DNA from: Bradyrhizobium sp. S69
Lineage (GTDB): Bacteria > Pseudomonadota > Alphaproteobacteria > Rhizobiales > Xanthobacteraceae
Assembly: GCF_009766005.1 (NCBI RefSeq)
Contig: NZ_LMUK01000002.1
Coordinates: 1-50,148 of the forward strand
Length of the DNA: 50,148 bases
Reading direction: 5' to 3'
Below are positions 34,668 to 43,082 of this stretch, piece after piece. How positions within the stretch are numbered: position 1 is the first letter of the stretch; every line of letters starts with the position of its first letter. Under the pieces are notes generated by a model that ran no database searches, was not told where the DNA came from, and saw only the letters and a list, made by a program, of their open reading frames with translations. The translations under genes were made by a program, and so were the position numbers.

Positions 34668-35657
34668 TTGAGTACGGTGGAAGCGCAGCAGATCCTACGT
34701 TCGGGAATCACGGCATCGGCGGTTGTCCATCTGTCGTTGCTGGCGCTTGTGATCTTCTTTGCCGAGGTTCATCCGTTCGGTGCGGTCACGGCTGAAACCA
34801 TCGCGGTCGATATCGTGGCGCCGGACGAGGTGACGGAAAAGGCCTCGGAGCAACGTCCGACATCGAAGTCAGGTTCGTCCGACTCGCTTGACCCGTCCGC
34901 GACCGGGGTGAACACGAGTGCGTCGTCGGCTGCCGCGCCAGCGCCCGCCGGCTCGCAACCGGGCGCAAGCCCATCGCAACCGACAACGCCGCCACAACAG
35001 CAGGCGGCGTTATCGCAGCCGAGCGTGGCGCCAACGCCCCAACCAGGTCCCGACGCAAGTTCCGCGACAAGTCCTGCGGCAACAAGTCCTTCTACAAGTC
35101 CTGCGTCGAATACCCTGTCGAATCCTGCGTCAGGTTCGGCGTCAATCGCCGCACCAATTCCCGCGCCCGCGACCGGTCGGCAAGCTTCGCCGGCGTCATC
35201 AGTTGAACCGCCGGCGCCGGTGCCCGCCTACGTTCCCGCGCAGCCTGATCTTTCGATCAAATATGGCGTCGTGCTCGGCCTGCCGCTGGACTTGCCGCAG
35301 GACAAGCACAGCGACACCTACGATGCTCCGGCCATCGAGAATGCCGATGTTGCATCCAGTCCGATCGCGGAATTCAGACGCCACATCAAGACCTGTTCGA
35401 CCTTGCCGAAGGAGGTCGGGCCTTCCGACAAGGTCGCGATCAAGCTGCGCGTGATGATGCGGCCCGATGGCCGGCTCGCCGCGGACCCGCAGTTGATCGA
35501 GGGCACTGCATCCGCGAAAGGCGCGTTGCTGATGCAGAACGCGATCAGCGCGCTACAGTCGTGCCAGCCCTACGCGATGCTGCCGGCGGACAAATACAGC
35601 GAATGGAAGGTGCTCGACCTCAGCTTCACGCCGCAGGATTTCGGCGGCGCGTCCTAG
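34668..35657 (+). CDS. TolA/TonB-like envelope protein
   Basis: A 329-residue membrane-anchored protein. One membrane segment (about 17-34) is followed by a long low-complexity linker rich in Ser, Pro, Ala and Thr (about 60-195) that would span the periplasm, and by a C-terminal domain of about 105 residues (IAEFRRHIKTCSTLP to LSFTPQDFGGAS). That domain resembles TolA C-terminal domains. The start is TTG at 34668, with only a weak ribosome binding site, so it is uncertain. The last 150 bases are duplicated at 37165-37314. A related domain occurs in the exported protein at 43083. Confidence 0.75.
   Translation: MSTVEAQQILRSGITASAVVHLSLLALVIFFAEVHPFGAVTAETIAVDIVAPDEVTEKASEQRPTSKSGSSDSLDPSATGVNTSASSAAAPAPAGSQPGASPSQPTTPPQQQAALSQPSVAPTPQPGPDASSATSPAATSPSTSPASNTLSNPASGSASIAAPIPAPATGRQASPASSVEPPAPVPAYVPAQPDLSIKYGVVLGLPLDLPQDKHSDTYDAPAIENADVASSPIAEFRRHIKTCSTLPKEVGPSDKVAIKLRVMMRPDGRLAADPQLIEGTASAKGALLMQNAISALQSCQPYAMLPADKYSEWKVLDLSFTPQDFGGAS
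35508..35657 (+). repeat. Direct duplication, copy 1 (3' end of the TolA-like gene)
   Basis: These 150 bases recur at 37165-37314 almost unchanged from the CTGATGCAG region on. Both copies end at the stop codon, where the sequences part (TAG here, TAA there). Between them lie an IS630 scar and a low-complexity gene. Confidence 0.9.
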
Positions 35658-35708
35658 TGGATTGACCGGGACGAAAGAGTCCGAAAGGGGATTCTCAGCG
35701 GATCGCTG

Positions 35709-35918
35709 ATGTGCGAGTCCGGGTGGATGCGCGATGGCATCAATTTCACCCTATCCGCCGCTGACCGCCAGCGATTGAATGAGATCGCAGCGGCGCCCCG
35801 GCGCCCGCAGAAGCACGTTTGGCGAGCCCGTATTGTGCTGCTGAGTGGTGATGGCCTGGGCACCTCGGCGATCATGGCCCACACCGGTAAGTCCAAAACC
35901 TGCGTCTGGCGATGGCAG
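35709..35918 (+). pseudogene. IS630-family transposase fragment
   Basis: The frame reads MRDGINFTLSAADRQRL from 35727, then KHVWRARIVLLSGDGLGTSA and GKSKTCVWRWQ, the N-terminal helix-turn-helix part of IS630-type transposases. It then breaks off into unrelated sequence at 35919; the catalytic DDE part is missing. The remaining 70 residues cannot catalyse transposition. It marks the place where the TolA-like gene end was duplicated. Confidence 0.75.
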
Positions 35919-36100
35919 GGGAGTTATTTTAGGTCGATTCATCAGATTCATCAATTAATGCGGCGTCGCCAAACCCGTCAAATGCTAAGAGTAACTGTAG
36001 TGCCAGGGATTGCAGACTGGCAAAAGTTTGGACATTCTTAACTCCATTCCATGAAGCTGCACCCGGCATTGCATTGCGCAATCTGCGGGGAGTAGGGCTC

Positions 36101-36991
36101 TTGGCGACGATTTCCACAGCGGCGCCATCGATTGGTAATCTCCTGGCTCAGCTGATTTCCGGCGGTTCCAGCACGCCCCCGGCGCCGGCAGCCACCAGCA
36201 CTGGCTCTGCTTCCTCGTCCACGGCGACACCGAGCGCCGACTCCGGAGCGGCAGTCTTCGTCACTCTATCCGATCAAGCGAAAGCGGCAGCCGCCACCAA
36301 GATCCAGTCCGATCAGGACGCGGCCACCCGTTTGCAAGCCTATGTCGATGAACAGCGCGCTAACAACGCCGGCACCAAGACAGGCGCGCCCGTCAGCTTG
36401 CAGAGTATCCTTGAGACAGTGGCGCAATCGACGGACACACCGCCTGCGAGCGCACAGCCGACAACCGGCTCGAACGTTGAAGCGATTGTGGCGCAGATCA
36501 AGACGCTCGCCAACGCCAATGAACCGCCGCCGTTCCAGTCATTCGTACCGAGCAAGAGCCTGTCGAACAGCTTGACCGTCGATGGCTTCACCCTGACGGT
36601 CGATACCAACGCCAGCACGCAGTTTTATGGGACCGCGCTCAGTGGCAACGGCACTCTGGTCCTCGACAAGCATTTCGGGTCGGAGGACGAAGCCGGCGGT
36701 GGTACCGGGGCCGCTCCCGGCGTCGGCGTCAGCACCGCAGAGGTCAACAACAATGAGGCCCTGGACGCCGTCACAGTCACCCGGAACATAGCCACTGCAA
36801 GCAGCGCCTCGATATCCTCGTCATCGGCCGGCTCGATCTCCACAAGCTCGGTGAACGCCCAATCGTCGTCGATCACATTCTTGGTCAATTATGCGACAGG
36901 TCAGATCAGCGCGGAGGGGTCCGCAGCGTCGGTATCCGCCCGGTCGACCTCGGTCGGCTTACCCGGGTCGACCCTCTCGACGCTGGCATGA
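36101..36991 (+). CDS. Low-complexity protein of unknown function
   Basis: A 296-residue protein from TTG at 36101, chosen because GGGGAG lies eight bases upstream; an in-frame TTG at 36074 is the alternative. It begins MATISTAAPSIGNLLAQLIS and has Ser/Thr/Ala/Pro-rich stretches around 20-50 and 230-290. A middle helical part reads LSDQAKAAAATKIQSDQDAA. There is no signal peptide or membrane helix. The pattern recalls flagellar or type III-associated accessory proteins of rhizobia, but I cannot assign a family. It lies between the two copies of the TolA-like 3' end and so arrived or was separated by rearrangement. Confidence 0.55.
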   Translation: MATISTAAPSIGNLLAQLISGGSSTPPAPAATSTGSASSSTATPSADSGAAVFVTLSDQAKAAAATKIQSDQDAATRLQAYVDEQRANNAGTKTGAPVSLQSILETVAQSTDTPPASAQPTTGSNVEAIVAQIKTLANANEPPPFQSFVPSKSLSNSLTVDGFTLTVDTNASTQFYGTALSGNGTLVLDKHFGSEDEAGGGTGAAPGVGVSTAEVNNNEALDAVTVTRNIATASSASISSSSAGSISTSSVNAQSSSITFLVNYATGQISAEGSAASVSARSTSVGLPGSTLSTLA

Positions 36992-37040
36992 ATGCCGAAG
37001 GCCAGATTATGCCGCATGGCCGGGGCTGGCGGCTGAAGCC

Positions 37041-37090
37041 CGTAGGGCGGATTAGTGGAGCGTAATCCGCCGCTCTAATCCGGCCCGGCA
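37041..37090. repeat. GTAGGGCGGATTAG-type intergenic repeat
   Basis: GTAGGGCGGATTAG followed by the inverted CTAATCCG form a short palindromic unit of the same class as 19036-19125. It lies just before the second copy of the TolA-like 3' end. Confidence 0.6.
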
Positions 37091-37314
37091 TGATCAGCAT
37101 CGTTCGTCGAAATCTGCGCCGTCGCCGGTTCAGTCTCGCAGAAGCAATCGCTGCTACGAGTTCTGCATCCGTGAGAAGGGCGCTGTTGATGCAGAACGCG
37201 ATCAGCGCGCTACAGTCGTGCCAGCCCTACGCGATGCTGCCAGCGGACAAATACAGCGAATGGAAGGTGCTCGACCTCAGCTTCACGCCGCAGGATTTCG
37301 GCGGCGCGTCCTAA
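37090..37314 (+). pseudogene. Truncated TolA-like 3' end (duplicate copy 2, 37165-37314)
   Basis: A 74-codon frame starts in unrelated basic sequence (MISIVRRNLRRRRFS) and then runs into the duplicated end of the TolA-like protein (ALLMQNAISALQSCQPYAM onward). Only the last 44 residues or so of the domain are present, so a working protein is unlikely. One base differs from copy 1 in the CCAGCGGAC region and small indels mark the left junction. It shows that the original gene end was once continuous with 37315. Confidence 0.75.
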
Positions 37315-37397
37315 GCTGCGCGCGCCCAGTGATCCACCTCACGGAGATCATCCTGAATATGGCCTAGCCTGTCGCGATCGAAACAGGAGCGATGGCG

Positions 37398-37634
37398 ATG
37401 AACAGGATTGTTTGGACGCATCTCGACACGGCAATCATTGTCGCGATCTCGATCATGATGCTCGGCATGACTGGTTTGGCGGTACATGCCAAACAAAAAG
37501 GCGGACTTCAGGCCTCGGGCGTCTTGGGCCTGAGCGCGGACTGGACGTGCCATCCGAACCACGCGCGTGGTCAGTTAGCCTGCCTCAATACCGCCGACGG
37601 CCGGCATACCATCGTCGCCACAAGTTTGAAGTGA
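37398..37634 (+). CDS. Small membrane-anchored protein of unknown function
   Basis: A 78-residue protein with an N-terminal hydrophobic segment (about 10-30, IIVAISIMMLGMTGLAVHA). This is a signal peptide or membrane anchor. The polar tail has two Cys residues (DWTCHPN and QLACLN) that could pair. The start ATG at 37398 follows AGGAG at eight bases; ATG at 37392 is in frame but too close. No family was recognised. It is a single gene between the rearranged TolA-like region and the cyclase. Confidence 0.6.
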   Translation: MNRIVWTHLDTAIIVAISIMMLGMTGLAVHAKQKGGLQASGVLGLSADWTCHPNHARGQLACLNTADGRHTIVATSLK

Positions 37635-37774
37635 TGGCGAACGCGAGATGACACGAGAGCCATGGGAAAATTTTCGATGGGCAAATTTTCGATTGGACGT
37701 GCTGTTGCCAACGCGGGAATGTATCACTAGGTTTTGCGACAGGTAGACCCAAACGGTCGATCGGCCGCACGTTC

Positions 37775-38569
37775 ATGCCCAAATTCCTTCGCATCGGTCT
37801 GCATCAGTCGAACGTTTCCGGATACACCTCGAAGGCATGGTGCATTCGCCGGGTCGGCTCGACGGTTTTCCTGAAGTGGGGCGCCGTCGAGGTCCATGGC
37901 GTCGGCGATGGACGAAAGGTCTACTGGACGCTTCCGCCGCGGGACAAGACGGTTCGTTGCGGTACGGTGCAGCGTGCCACGGACTATGCAAAGAACGCCA
38001 TCGCGCGGCGACGCAACCATCGCTATGAACCGCTGACGGGCAATATCGCGAACCGGCGGAAGACCGCCGATCGTAGCGCCGAACTCAAACAAGCGCTCGC
38101 CACCATCCTGATCGTCGATATCGTCCGCTCCACCGAGAAAGCCGCGCGGCTCGGCGATTCGCGCTGGACGCAGGTGATGAAGCACTATTACGCCGCCGTC
38201 CGCAGAGAGCTGAAGACCGTGCGCGGCAAGGAAATCGTAACGACGGGAGACGGGCTGCTGGCGACGTTCGGCGCGCCGGCTGCCGGGGTCCGTTGCGCGA
38301 CCGCGATCCGCGAGGCCGTGCGCACGCTGGGGCTGGAGATCAGGGTAGGGCTGCACGCGGGCGAATACAAAGTGAGCGGGACGGAGGTGTTCGGTCTCGC
38401 GTTCCACATCGGCACCCGCGTCGCCGCGAAAGCGCGGGCCGGCGAAATCCTGGTCTCGAGCGCGGTCAAGGATCTGATGTCGCAATCCGAAATCCGCTTC
38501 ACCGATCGCGGCACGCACCAACTCAAAGGCGTGCCCAAGCGATGGCGCCTGTACCGGGTCGAACATTGA
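37775..38569 (+). CDS. Class III nucleotide cyclase with WGR-like N-terminus
   Basis: A 264-residue protein. The C-terminal part (about 105-264) is a class III adenylate/guanylate cyclase catalytic domain: ILIVDIVRST with metal-binding Asp115, TTGDGLLATF with Asp159, and GLHAGEY. It ends QLKGVPKRWRLYRVEH, as many alpha-proteobacterial cyclases do. The first 90 residues read like a WGR domain (VFLKWGAVEV, KVYW, CGTVQRATDYA), which binds nucleic acid or protein in other contexts. It would make cAMP or cGMP in the cytoplasm. The start ATG at 37775 lacks a clear ribosome binding site. The domain pairing is the odd point. Confidence 0.82.
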   Translation: MPKFLRIGLHQSNVSGYTSKAWCIRRVGSTVFLKWGAVEVHGVGDGRKVYWTLPPRDKTVRCGTVQRATDYAKNAIARRRNHRYEPLTGNIANRRKTADRSAELKQALATILIVDIVRSTEKAARLGDSRWTQVMKHYYAAVRRELKTVRGKEIVTTGDGLLATFGAPAAGVRCATAIREAVRTLGLEIRVGLHAGEYKVSGTEVFGLAFHIGTRVAAKARAGEILVSSAVKDLMSQSEIRFTDRGTHQLKGVPKRWRLYRVEH

Positions 38570-38632
38570 GGTGTCTTGTTCTAATTCGCAAGAGACGGCG
38601 AACGTACGCCGCCGCATCACGAAAGCAGAAAA

Positions 38633-38842
38633 ATGGAACGCGCGTTAGCGGAAGAAATGGTCCATGAACTATTGGCGATCGGAGAGAATCTCAGTCGCCT
38701 GAACGATTTGATCGAAGCCCATATCGCGGAAGAGGCGCTGAAAAAGAAGTTTAAAATACCTCTTGGAGAGGCAATGGCAGGCGGCGTGGTGTTGTTATTG
38801 CCTATTATACGGCTCTACCCCGATCTGGATCCTGATAAATAG
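38633..38842 (+). CDS. Small protein of unknown function
   Basis: A 69-residue protein: an acidic helical N-terminal half (about 1-37, ALAEEMVHELLAIGENLSRL), a basic joint (KKKFK) and a hydrophobic stretch at about 47-60. It lies 63 bases after the cyclase gene. The ribosome binding site (GAAAG) is weak. No family is recognised. It might be a small membrane-associated partner of the cyclase, but only position suggests this. Confidence 0.45.
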   Translation: MERALAEEMVHELLAIGENLSRLNDLIEAHIAEEALKKKFKIPLGEAMAGGVVLLLPIIRLYPDLDPDK

Positions 38843-38905
38843 CTTCGGTTAATACCCAGCGAAGCCGCGTACTTCGCTTCGAACGTTGCTTAGCCTCACC
38901 CCGCG

Positions 38906-39583
38906 CTAGCTCTCCATCGCGCGCCAGGCGCTCGAGGCGAACTGCCGTCGCCATATCACGATCACCACGGCGGCGGTGGTCAGAAACAGAACCCAGGGAC
39001 TGACGAACCAGCCGAGATAGCCGAGCGCGAAGAAGAAGGCGCGCTGGCCACGGTTGAAATGCCGGCCGGCGGCTTCGAACAATCGGGTGGTCCTCATGAC
39101 ATGCGCTTCGGCTTCCGGCGTGTCGCGTTGCTGGGCCAGCGGCATCGCGCCGATCAGGATGGCCACGTAATTGAACAGCCGGTAGGCCCAGGCGAACTTG
39201 AAGAAGATGTAGATGAAGATCAGGATCAGCCCGACGCATTTGAGCTCCCACAGCGCAGGCGAAGGCCTGAGGTCGATCGGCAACGCGCCCAGCACCCCCA
39301 GCGCCTCGTTGGTCGAGCGCAACAGCGCCAATCCGCCGCCGACTGCGATCAGGCTCGTCGAGGCGAAAAAGGCCGTGCCGTTCTGCAGCGAGGCCATGAT
39401 CTGCGTATCGACCATGCGGGCCTCGCGGTCGAGCAGGCGCCGGATCCATTTCTCGCGGTAGACATGCATGCGCGCGGACAGGCTGTCGCGCCCATAGGCC
39501 GAATGCTCCAAGGTCACGGCGTAGACCGTCCATTCCAGGATGAAGAAGCCGACCGCCAGAATATCGACCGTATATGCCGCCAT
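38906..39583 (-). CDS. DUF599 family membrane protein
   Basis: A 225-residue inner-membrane protein with about four helices. REKWIRRLLDREARMVDTQI and QNGTAFFASTSLIAVGG near the N-terminal third and KFAWAYRLFNYVAILIGA in the middle are the conserved DUF599 parts. Its function is not established. The start ATG at 39583 follows GGGGGAC; a further in-frame start lies at 39625 and is less likely. It appears to be a single gene; downstream of it is the small frame of the cyclase neighbourhood on the other strand. Confidence 0.85.
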   Translation of the reverse strand: MAAYTVDILAVGFFILEWTVYAVTLEHSAYGRDSLSARMHVYREKWIRRLLDREARMVDTQIMASLQNGTAFFASTSLIAVGGGLALLRSTNEALGVLGALPIDLRPSPALWELKCVGLILIFIYIFFKFAWAYRLFNYVAILIGAMPLAQQRDTPEAEAHVMRTTRLFEAAGRHFNRGQRAFFFALGYLGWFVSPWVLFLTTAAVVIVIWRRQFASSAWRAMES

Positions 39584-39695
39584 ATCGCTGTCCCCCGAAG
39601 CCGCAATGCTGCCACGAGAGGACACTTCACGGCAACGGCCGGCAGAGCAGGATGACTTATCTTCGAATCGTCATCCCGCTCTATCTTTTTGTTTG

Positions 39696-39744
39696 AGCAT
39701 GATCTTTTCGGAAAACCGGTTTCCACTTTTCCGGATCATGCTCT
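39696..39744. repeat. GAGCATGATC palindromic repeat
   Basis: GAGCATGATC at 39696-39705 pairs with GATCATGCTC at 39735-39744; inside, CGGAAAA pairs with TTTTCCG. This hairpin type is dispersed through many genomes of the order. A diverged member lies at 49055-49108. Confidence 0.85.
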
Positions 39745-39822
39745 AACGCGCCAGGCAAGGGAGAGGCTTGAATGCCCGGTGAGCCGCATGGCATGATATC
39801 GGCCGCAACAGGATTCCTTCAC

Positions 39823-40479
39823 ATGACGCTGAAGCTTGTCATCGGCAACAAGAACTATTCGTCGTGGTCGATGCGGCCGTGGCTGGCGCTGCGCGCCAAT
39901 GACATCGCCTTCGAGGAGGTCTTTATCCCGCTTTATACCGGGGAGGCCGACAAGCAGCGGATTCTCGAGGTGACGCCTTCCGGCAAGGTGCCGGCGCTAG
40001 TGGATGGCGACATCACGATCTGGGATTCGCTCGCCATCATCGAATACGCCGCCGAGCGGTTTCCGCAAGCCAGGCTGTGGCCGGAGGACCGCGCCGCCCG
40101 CGCTTATGCGCGTTCGATTTCGGCGGAGATGCATTCAGGCTTTGTGACGCTGCGCAGCGAATGCGGCATGAACCTCCACCGCCCGGTCAAAGCGATAGCG
40201 CTGTCGGCCGATGCGCGCGCCAATATTGCGCGCATCGAGGAGATCTGGATCGAATGCCGCGACCGCTATGGAAAATCCGGGCCGTTTTTGTTCGGCGCCT
40301 TCAGCGGCGCCGACGCGATGTTCGCGCCGGTGGTGCATCGTTTTCGCACCTTTGCGATCGAGCTGGCGCCGCAGGCTTTGGACTACATGAAGACCATGAT
40401 GGCGCTGCCGGCCTTCCAGGAATGGACCCAGGCAGGCCTTGCCGAGACCATCGTCATCGAGAAATTCGAGACGGTGTGA
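39823..40479 (+). CDS. Glutathione S-transferase family protein
   Basis: A 218-residue cytoplasmic protein. The N-terminal thioredoxin-like domain begins LKLVIGNKNYSSWSMRPW, the hallmark of a GST subgroup common in this order; VTPSGKVPALVDGD and IWDSLAIIEYAAERFP are the glutathione-binding parts. The C-terminal helical domain is at about 90-215. The role is detoxification or a related thiol reaction; the substrate is unknown. The start at 39823 matches family N-termini, but ATG at 39772 has the better ribosome binding site (GGGAGAGG) and would add 17 residues. Confidence 0.87.
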   Translation: MTLKLVIGNKNYSSWSMRPWLALRANDIAFEEVFIPLYTGEADKQRILEVTPSGKVPALVDGDITIWDSLAIIEYAAERFPQARLWPEDRAARAYARSISAEMHSGFVTLRSECGMNLHRPVKAIALSADARANIARIEEIWIECRDRYGKSGPFLFGAFSGADAMFAPVVHRFRTFAIELAPQALDYMKTMMALPAFQEWTQAGLAETIVIEKFETV

Positions 40480-40591
40480 GGCCGGCTTTCGTAGCCCGGT
40501 ACCACGGCGCCCGCCGTCATGATGCCTTGACGGATCGCCGCTAAAGCGGTCTGAATCCGGTAAGCGGTTTAACGCGAAAAGGACTTTGACC

Positions 40592-40960
40592 ATGGGAATT
40601 CTCGATTCATTGGAAAACTCGGACGCGTTCAAGGGCCTGCTTGGCCAGCTCGAGGGGGCGGTGCTTCCCGCCGTGTTGAGCGAAGTGCTCGGCAATAACA
40701 GCCAGGGCGGGCTCTCGGCGATCGTCGCCAAGCTGCAGCAGGCCGGCCTCGGCGATCAGGTCAAATCCTGGATCGGCAACGGCCAGAACCTGCCGATCAC
40801 CGCCGAGCAATTGCAGCAGGTGCTGGGCAGCGACACCGTCAAGCAACTGGCCGCGCGGTTCAACATTCCGGTGGATCAGCTCGGTCCGATTCTGGCGCAA
40901 ATGCTGCCCAAGGCGGTCGACGGCGCGAGCCCCAATGGCCATCTCCCGGCGTCCGCCTGA
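40592..40960 (+). CDS. YidB-like (DUF937) protein
   Basis: A 122-residue soluble protein. MGILDSLENSD is followed by LPAVLSEVLG, LQQAGLGDQVKSWIGNGQN and ITAEQLQQVLG. These are the YidB/DUF937 signatures, including the final PVDQLGPILAQMLPKAVDG part. The role of the family is not established. The start ATG at 40592 follows AAAAGGA at eight bases; an in-frame TTG six bases upstream is less likely. The GC-rich inverted repeat TTCCGGAGG/CCTCCGGAA (40979-41010) follows the stop and may end the transcript. Confidence 0.88.
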   Translation: MGILDSLENSDAFKGLLGQLEGAVLPAVLSEVLGNNSQGGLSAIVAKLQQAGLGDQVKSWIGNGQNLPITAEQLQQVLGSDTVKQLAARFNIPVDQLGPILAQMLPKAVDGASPNGHLPASA

Positions 40961-40978
40961 GGCCACCGATTTGGGCCG

Positions 40979-41010
40979 TTCCGGAGGGCCGCCAGCGGAT
41001 TCCTCCGGAA
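40979..41010 (+). terminator. Hairpin after the YidB-like gene
   Basis: TTCCGGAGG at 40979-40987 pairs perfectly with CCTCCGGAA at 41002-41010 around 14 bases. No T tract follows, so termination is uncertain. Confidence 0.35.
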
Positions 41011-41184
41011 CCCCCGGAAACGCAATTATCGCACTGAAAAACCTGCAAAATTCGCGCATTTGCTATGCCCGGATGTAACTGGCCAATTTGGCCGGCATCG
41101 GCTAGATTATGGCGGGGTTTTTCAGCCGGCCACAGCAGCGGGACCGTGAGCTTGACCGGCGTTCTCAGCCGTATGGAGAGGGCG

Positions 41185-41376
41185 TTGCCACACAAATTCA
41201 CCGTTGGAGAAACCGTCTATTTTACTGCCAGCAATGTCGCGCGTCCGGCCGCCACCGGCACCTATGAGGTGATCCGGCTGTTGCCGACCGACGGCGATGA
41301 CTGCCAGTACCGGATCAAAAGCTCGACCGAGGCGTTCGAGCGGGTGGCCAAGGAAAGCCAGCTCGCGATGTCCTGA
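41185..41376 (+). CDS. Small conserved protein of unknown function
   Basis: A 63-residue protein from TTG at 41185, reading MPHKFTVGETVYFTASN. It is compact and strand-rich, with GTYEVIRLLPTDGDDCQYRI in the middle and ERVAKESQLA at the end. I recall similar short proteins in Bradyrhizobium-like genomes but no function. The TTG start is supported by GGAG six bases upstream and by the family-like N-terminus. ATG at 41173 adds four residues, and the frame is open to 41065 without support. A hairpin follows at 41395. Confidence 0.65.
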   Translation: MPHKFTVGETVYFTASNVARPAATGTYEVIRLLPTDGDDCQYRIKSSTEAFERVAKESQLAMS

Positions 41377-41394
41377 CCGCGCGGCTCGTTTACT

Positions 41395-41431
41395 GACGGC
41401 GTGGTGAAGCGATTGCCGTTTCACCGCCGTC
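41395..41431 (+). terminator. Imperfect hairpin
   Basis: GACGGC and GGTGAA (41395-41408, with a two-base bulge) pair with TTCACC and GCCGTC (41420-41431). AAAAGG follows. It may terminate the preceding short gene. Confidence 0.4.
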
Positions 41432-41529
41432 AAAAGGCCCGGTTCGGAGCCCCATTCTGCTTATGCTTAATTACAATCGACATTCAGTTTCGCAGAATGC
41501 GTTCGATGCTGCGTTGAGGGACACCGCAC

Positions 41530-42516
41530 ATGAACTGGGCTTGGGCAACTTCGCTCGATCAAGTCTGGCGCTCGCCAGCATTTCCGATGTGGCTGACATT
41601 GGCCGCGGCGGGATTCTTCGGGATCATCGTTCTGGTCACGCTGCTGCGCGCCGATAAATCCGTCGCCAACGGCGCGCTGACCGTGATCGCGCTGCTCGCC
41701 ATCGGCATCACATGGGCCACCACCGTTCGCGGGCTCGGTCCCGCGGCCGGAGCCGGCGCTGCCGGGCAACCGCCATCGGCGGTACAGGTCACCGCCGCGC
41801 TGCCGGCCTTGTCCTGCGTCGACGATATCGCGGGAGAAACCGTGTTGGCGGCCTGCGAAAAGACCTTGTTCGGATCGGCTGAGTCGACCGCCGCGGCGGT
41901 ATCCTATGCGGCATCCCGGCTGACGCGGCTGACCGCGCTCGGCGATGTCGCCGCCGCGAACCGCAACATGACGCCCGAACTGCAAGCGCTGCGCCATTCG
42001 ATCGAGCGCGACCGCTATGGATTGGCAGCTTACGTGCTGCTTGCCCGCGATCACTGCACGCCGTCGGATTGCGCGGCCTTCCGGGCGCTGACCGACCACA
42101 ACCAGATCGTGGCGAACATGGACGAGCGGGTCTATGACGGCCTGATCGTCCGTTACGCGGCGTCGTGGAACGCGCCCGCGCCGGTTGGAGTGGTCGCGGC
42201 GTTGCCGTCATCGATGCCGACGGGCAAGCCCACCAATGCCGAATTCCCCAGCGCGGCCTCGACCCCGCCGGTCAGCATCATGAACCCGGAGCCCAGTCCC
42301 GGCCAGGCTGCGGCGCGCGCGGCGGCCGCGGCAGCGGCGGCCAACACGGCGTCGACACGGCCAGCCGCAGCACCGCGTCCGGCGGCAGCCCCCGGAGCGG
42401 CGCCAACGCTGGCAGCGGTGGCGAAAAAGCCCCCGCCGAAGCCGCGTCCACCGGTTCAGGTTGCGCCGGCTCCTGCGCCAGCGCCGGCGACGACTCCCGC
42501 GGCCTCGAACGATTGA
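41530..42516 (+). CDS. Membrane-anchored protein with Ala/Pro-rich tail, unknown function
   Basis: A 328-residue protein with two N-terminal hydrophobic segments (about 18-39 and 46-66). A folded middle part (about 90-215) has Cys pairs in LSCVDDI/LAACEK and DHCTPSDCAAF. The tail of about 110 residues is rich in Ala and Pro with short basic patches (KKPPPKPRPP). The middle part is probably periplasmic, with the tail reaching towards the envelope. I know of no function. The start ATG at 41530 follows GAGGGAC. It lies 68 bases before the DUF1489 gene on the same strand. Confidence 0.7.
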   Translation: MNWAWATSLDQVWRSPAFPMWLTLAAAGFFGIIVLVTLLRADKSVANGALTVIALLAIGITWATTVRGLGPAAGAGAAGQPPSAVQVTAALPALSCVDDIAGETVLAACEKTLFGSAESTAAAVSYAASRLTRLTALGDVAAANRNMTPELQALRHSIERDRYGLAAYVLLARDHCTPSDCAAFRALTDHNQIVANMDERVYDGLIVRYAASWNAPAPVGVVAALPSSMPTGKPTNAEFPSAASTPPVSIMNPEPSPGQAAARAAAAAAAANTASTRPAAAPRPAAAPGAAPTLAAVAKKPPPKPRPPVQVAPAPAPAPATTPAASND

Positions 42517-42584
42517 TGCTTTCCATCGCCGGTGCCGATCGTTAACGTTCGGCTGGTTCGAAATCTCAATTCACAAGAAGAGTA

Positions 42585-43022
42585 ATGCCGCTTCATATCA
42601 TCAAGCTTGCCGTCGGTTGTGAGTCCGTCAAGGAGCTGAAGAGCTGGGTCGCGGAGCGCATCCGAACCGCCAAGCAAAAGGGCCTGCCGCCGCATCACAT
42701 TCATATCACCCGCATGACGCCCAAGCGCGTCGACGAGGTGCTCGACGGCGGCTCGCTGTATTGGGTGATCCGTGGTGAAATCGCGGCGCGCGAAAAGCTC
42801 ATCGCGATCGAGCCGTTCCGCGACAAGGATGGCATCGGACGCTGCCGGCTGGTGATGCAGCCCAAGGTGATCCCGGTGATGCAGCGGCCGATGCGGGCGT
42901 TCCAGGGCTGGCGCTATTTCGCCCACAACGACGTCCCGCCGGATCTCGGCTCGGCGGCCGCCGGCGTCGCGGCGATGCCCGAGCCGTTGCGGCGCGAACT
43001 GCGCGATCTCGGATTGCTTTAG
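42585..43022 (+). CDS. DUF1489 family protein
   Basis: A 145-residue cytoplasmic protein matching DUF1489 over its whole length: HIIKLAVGCESVKEL at the start, HIHITRMTPKR, LYWVIRGEI and IGRCRLVMQP, and FQGWRYF near the end. The family is restricted mainly to alphaproteobacteria and has no established role. The start ATG at 42585 follows AAGAAGAG. It is probably cotranscribed with the preceding membrane-anchored gene. Confidence 0.9.
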   Translation: MPLHIIKLAVGCESVKELKSWVAERIRTAKQKGLPPHHIHITRMTPKRVDEVLDGGSLYWVIRGEIAAREKLIAIEPFRDKDGIGRCRLVMQPKVIPVMQRPMRAFQGWRYFAHNDVPPDLGSAAAGVAAMPEPLRRELRDLGLL

Positions 43023-43082
43023 AGCGTTCGCTTGGGCTTGAAACGGCTTCGGGCAGACCAAAAAACGTTCGCCGCTGCCGGA

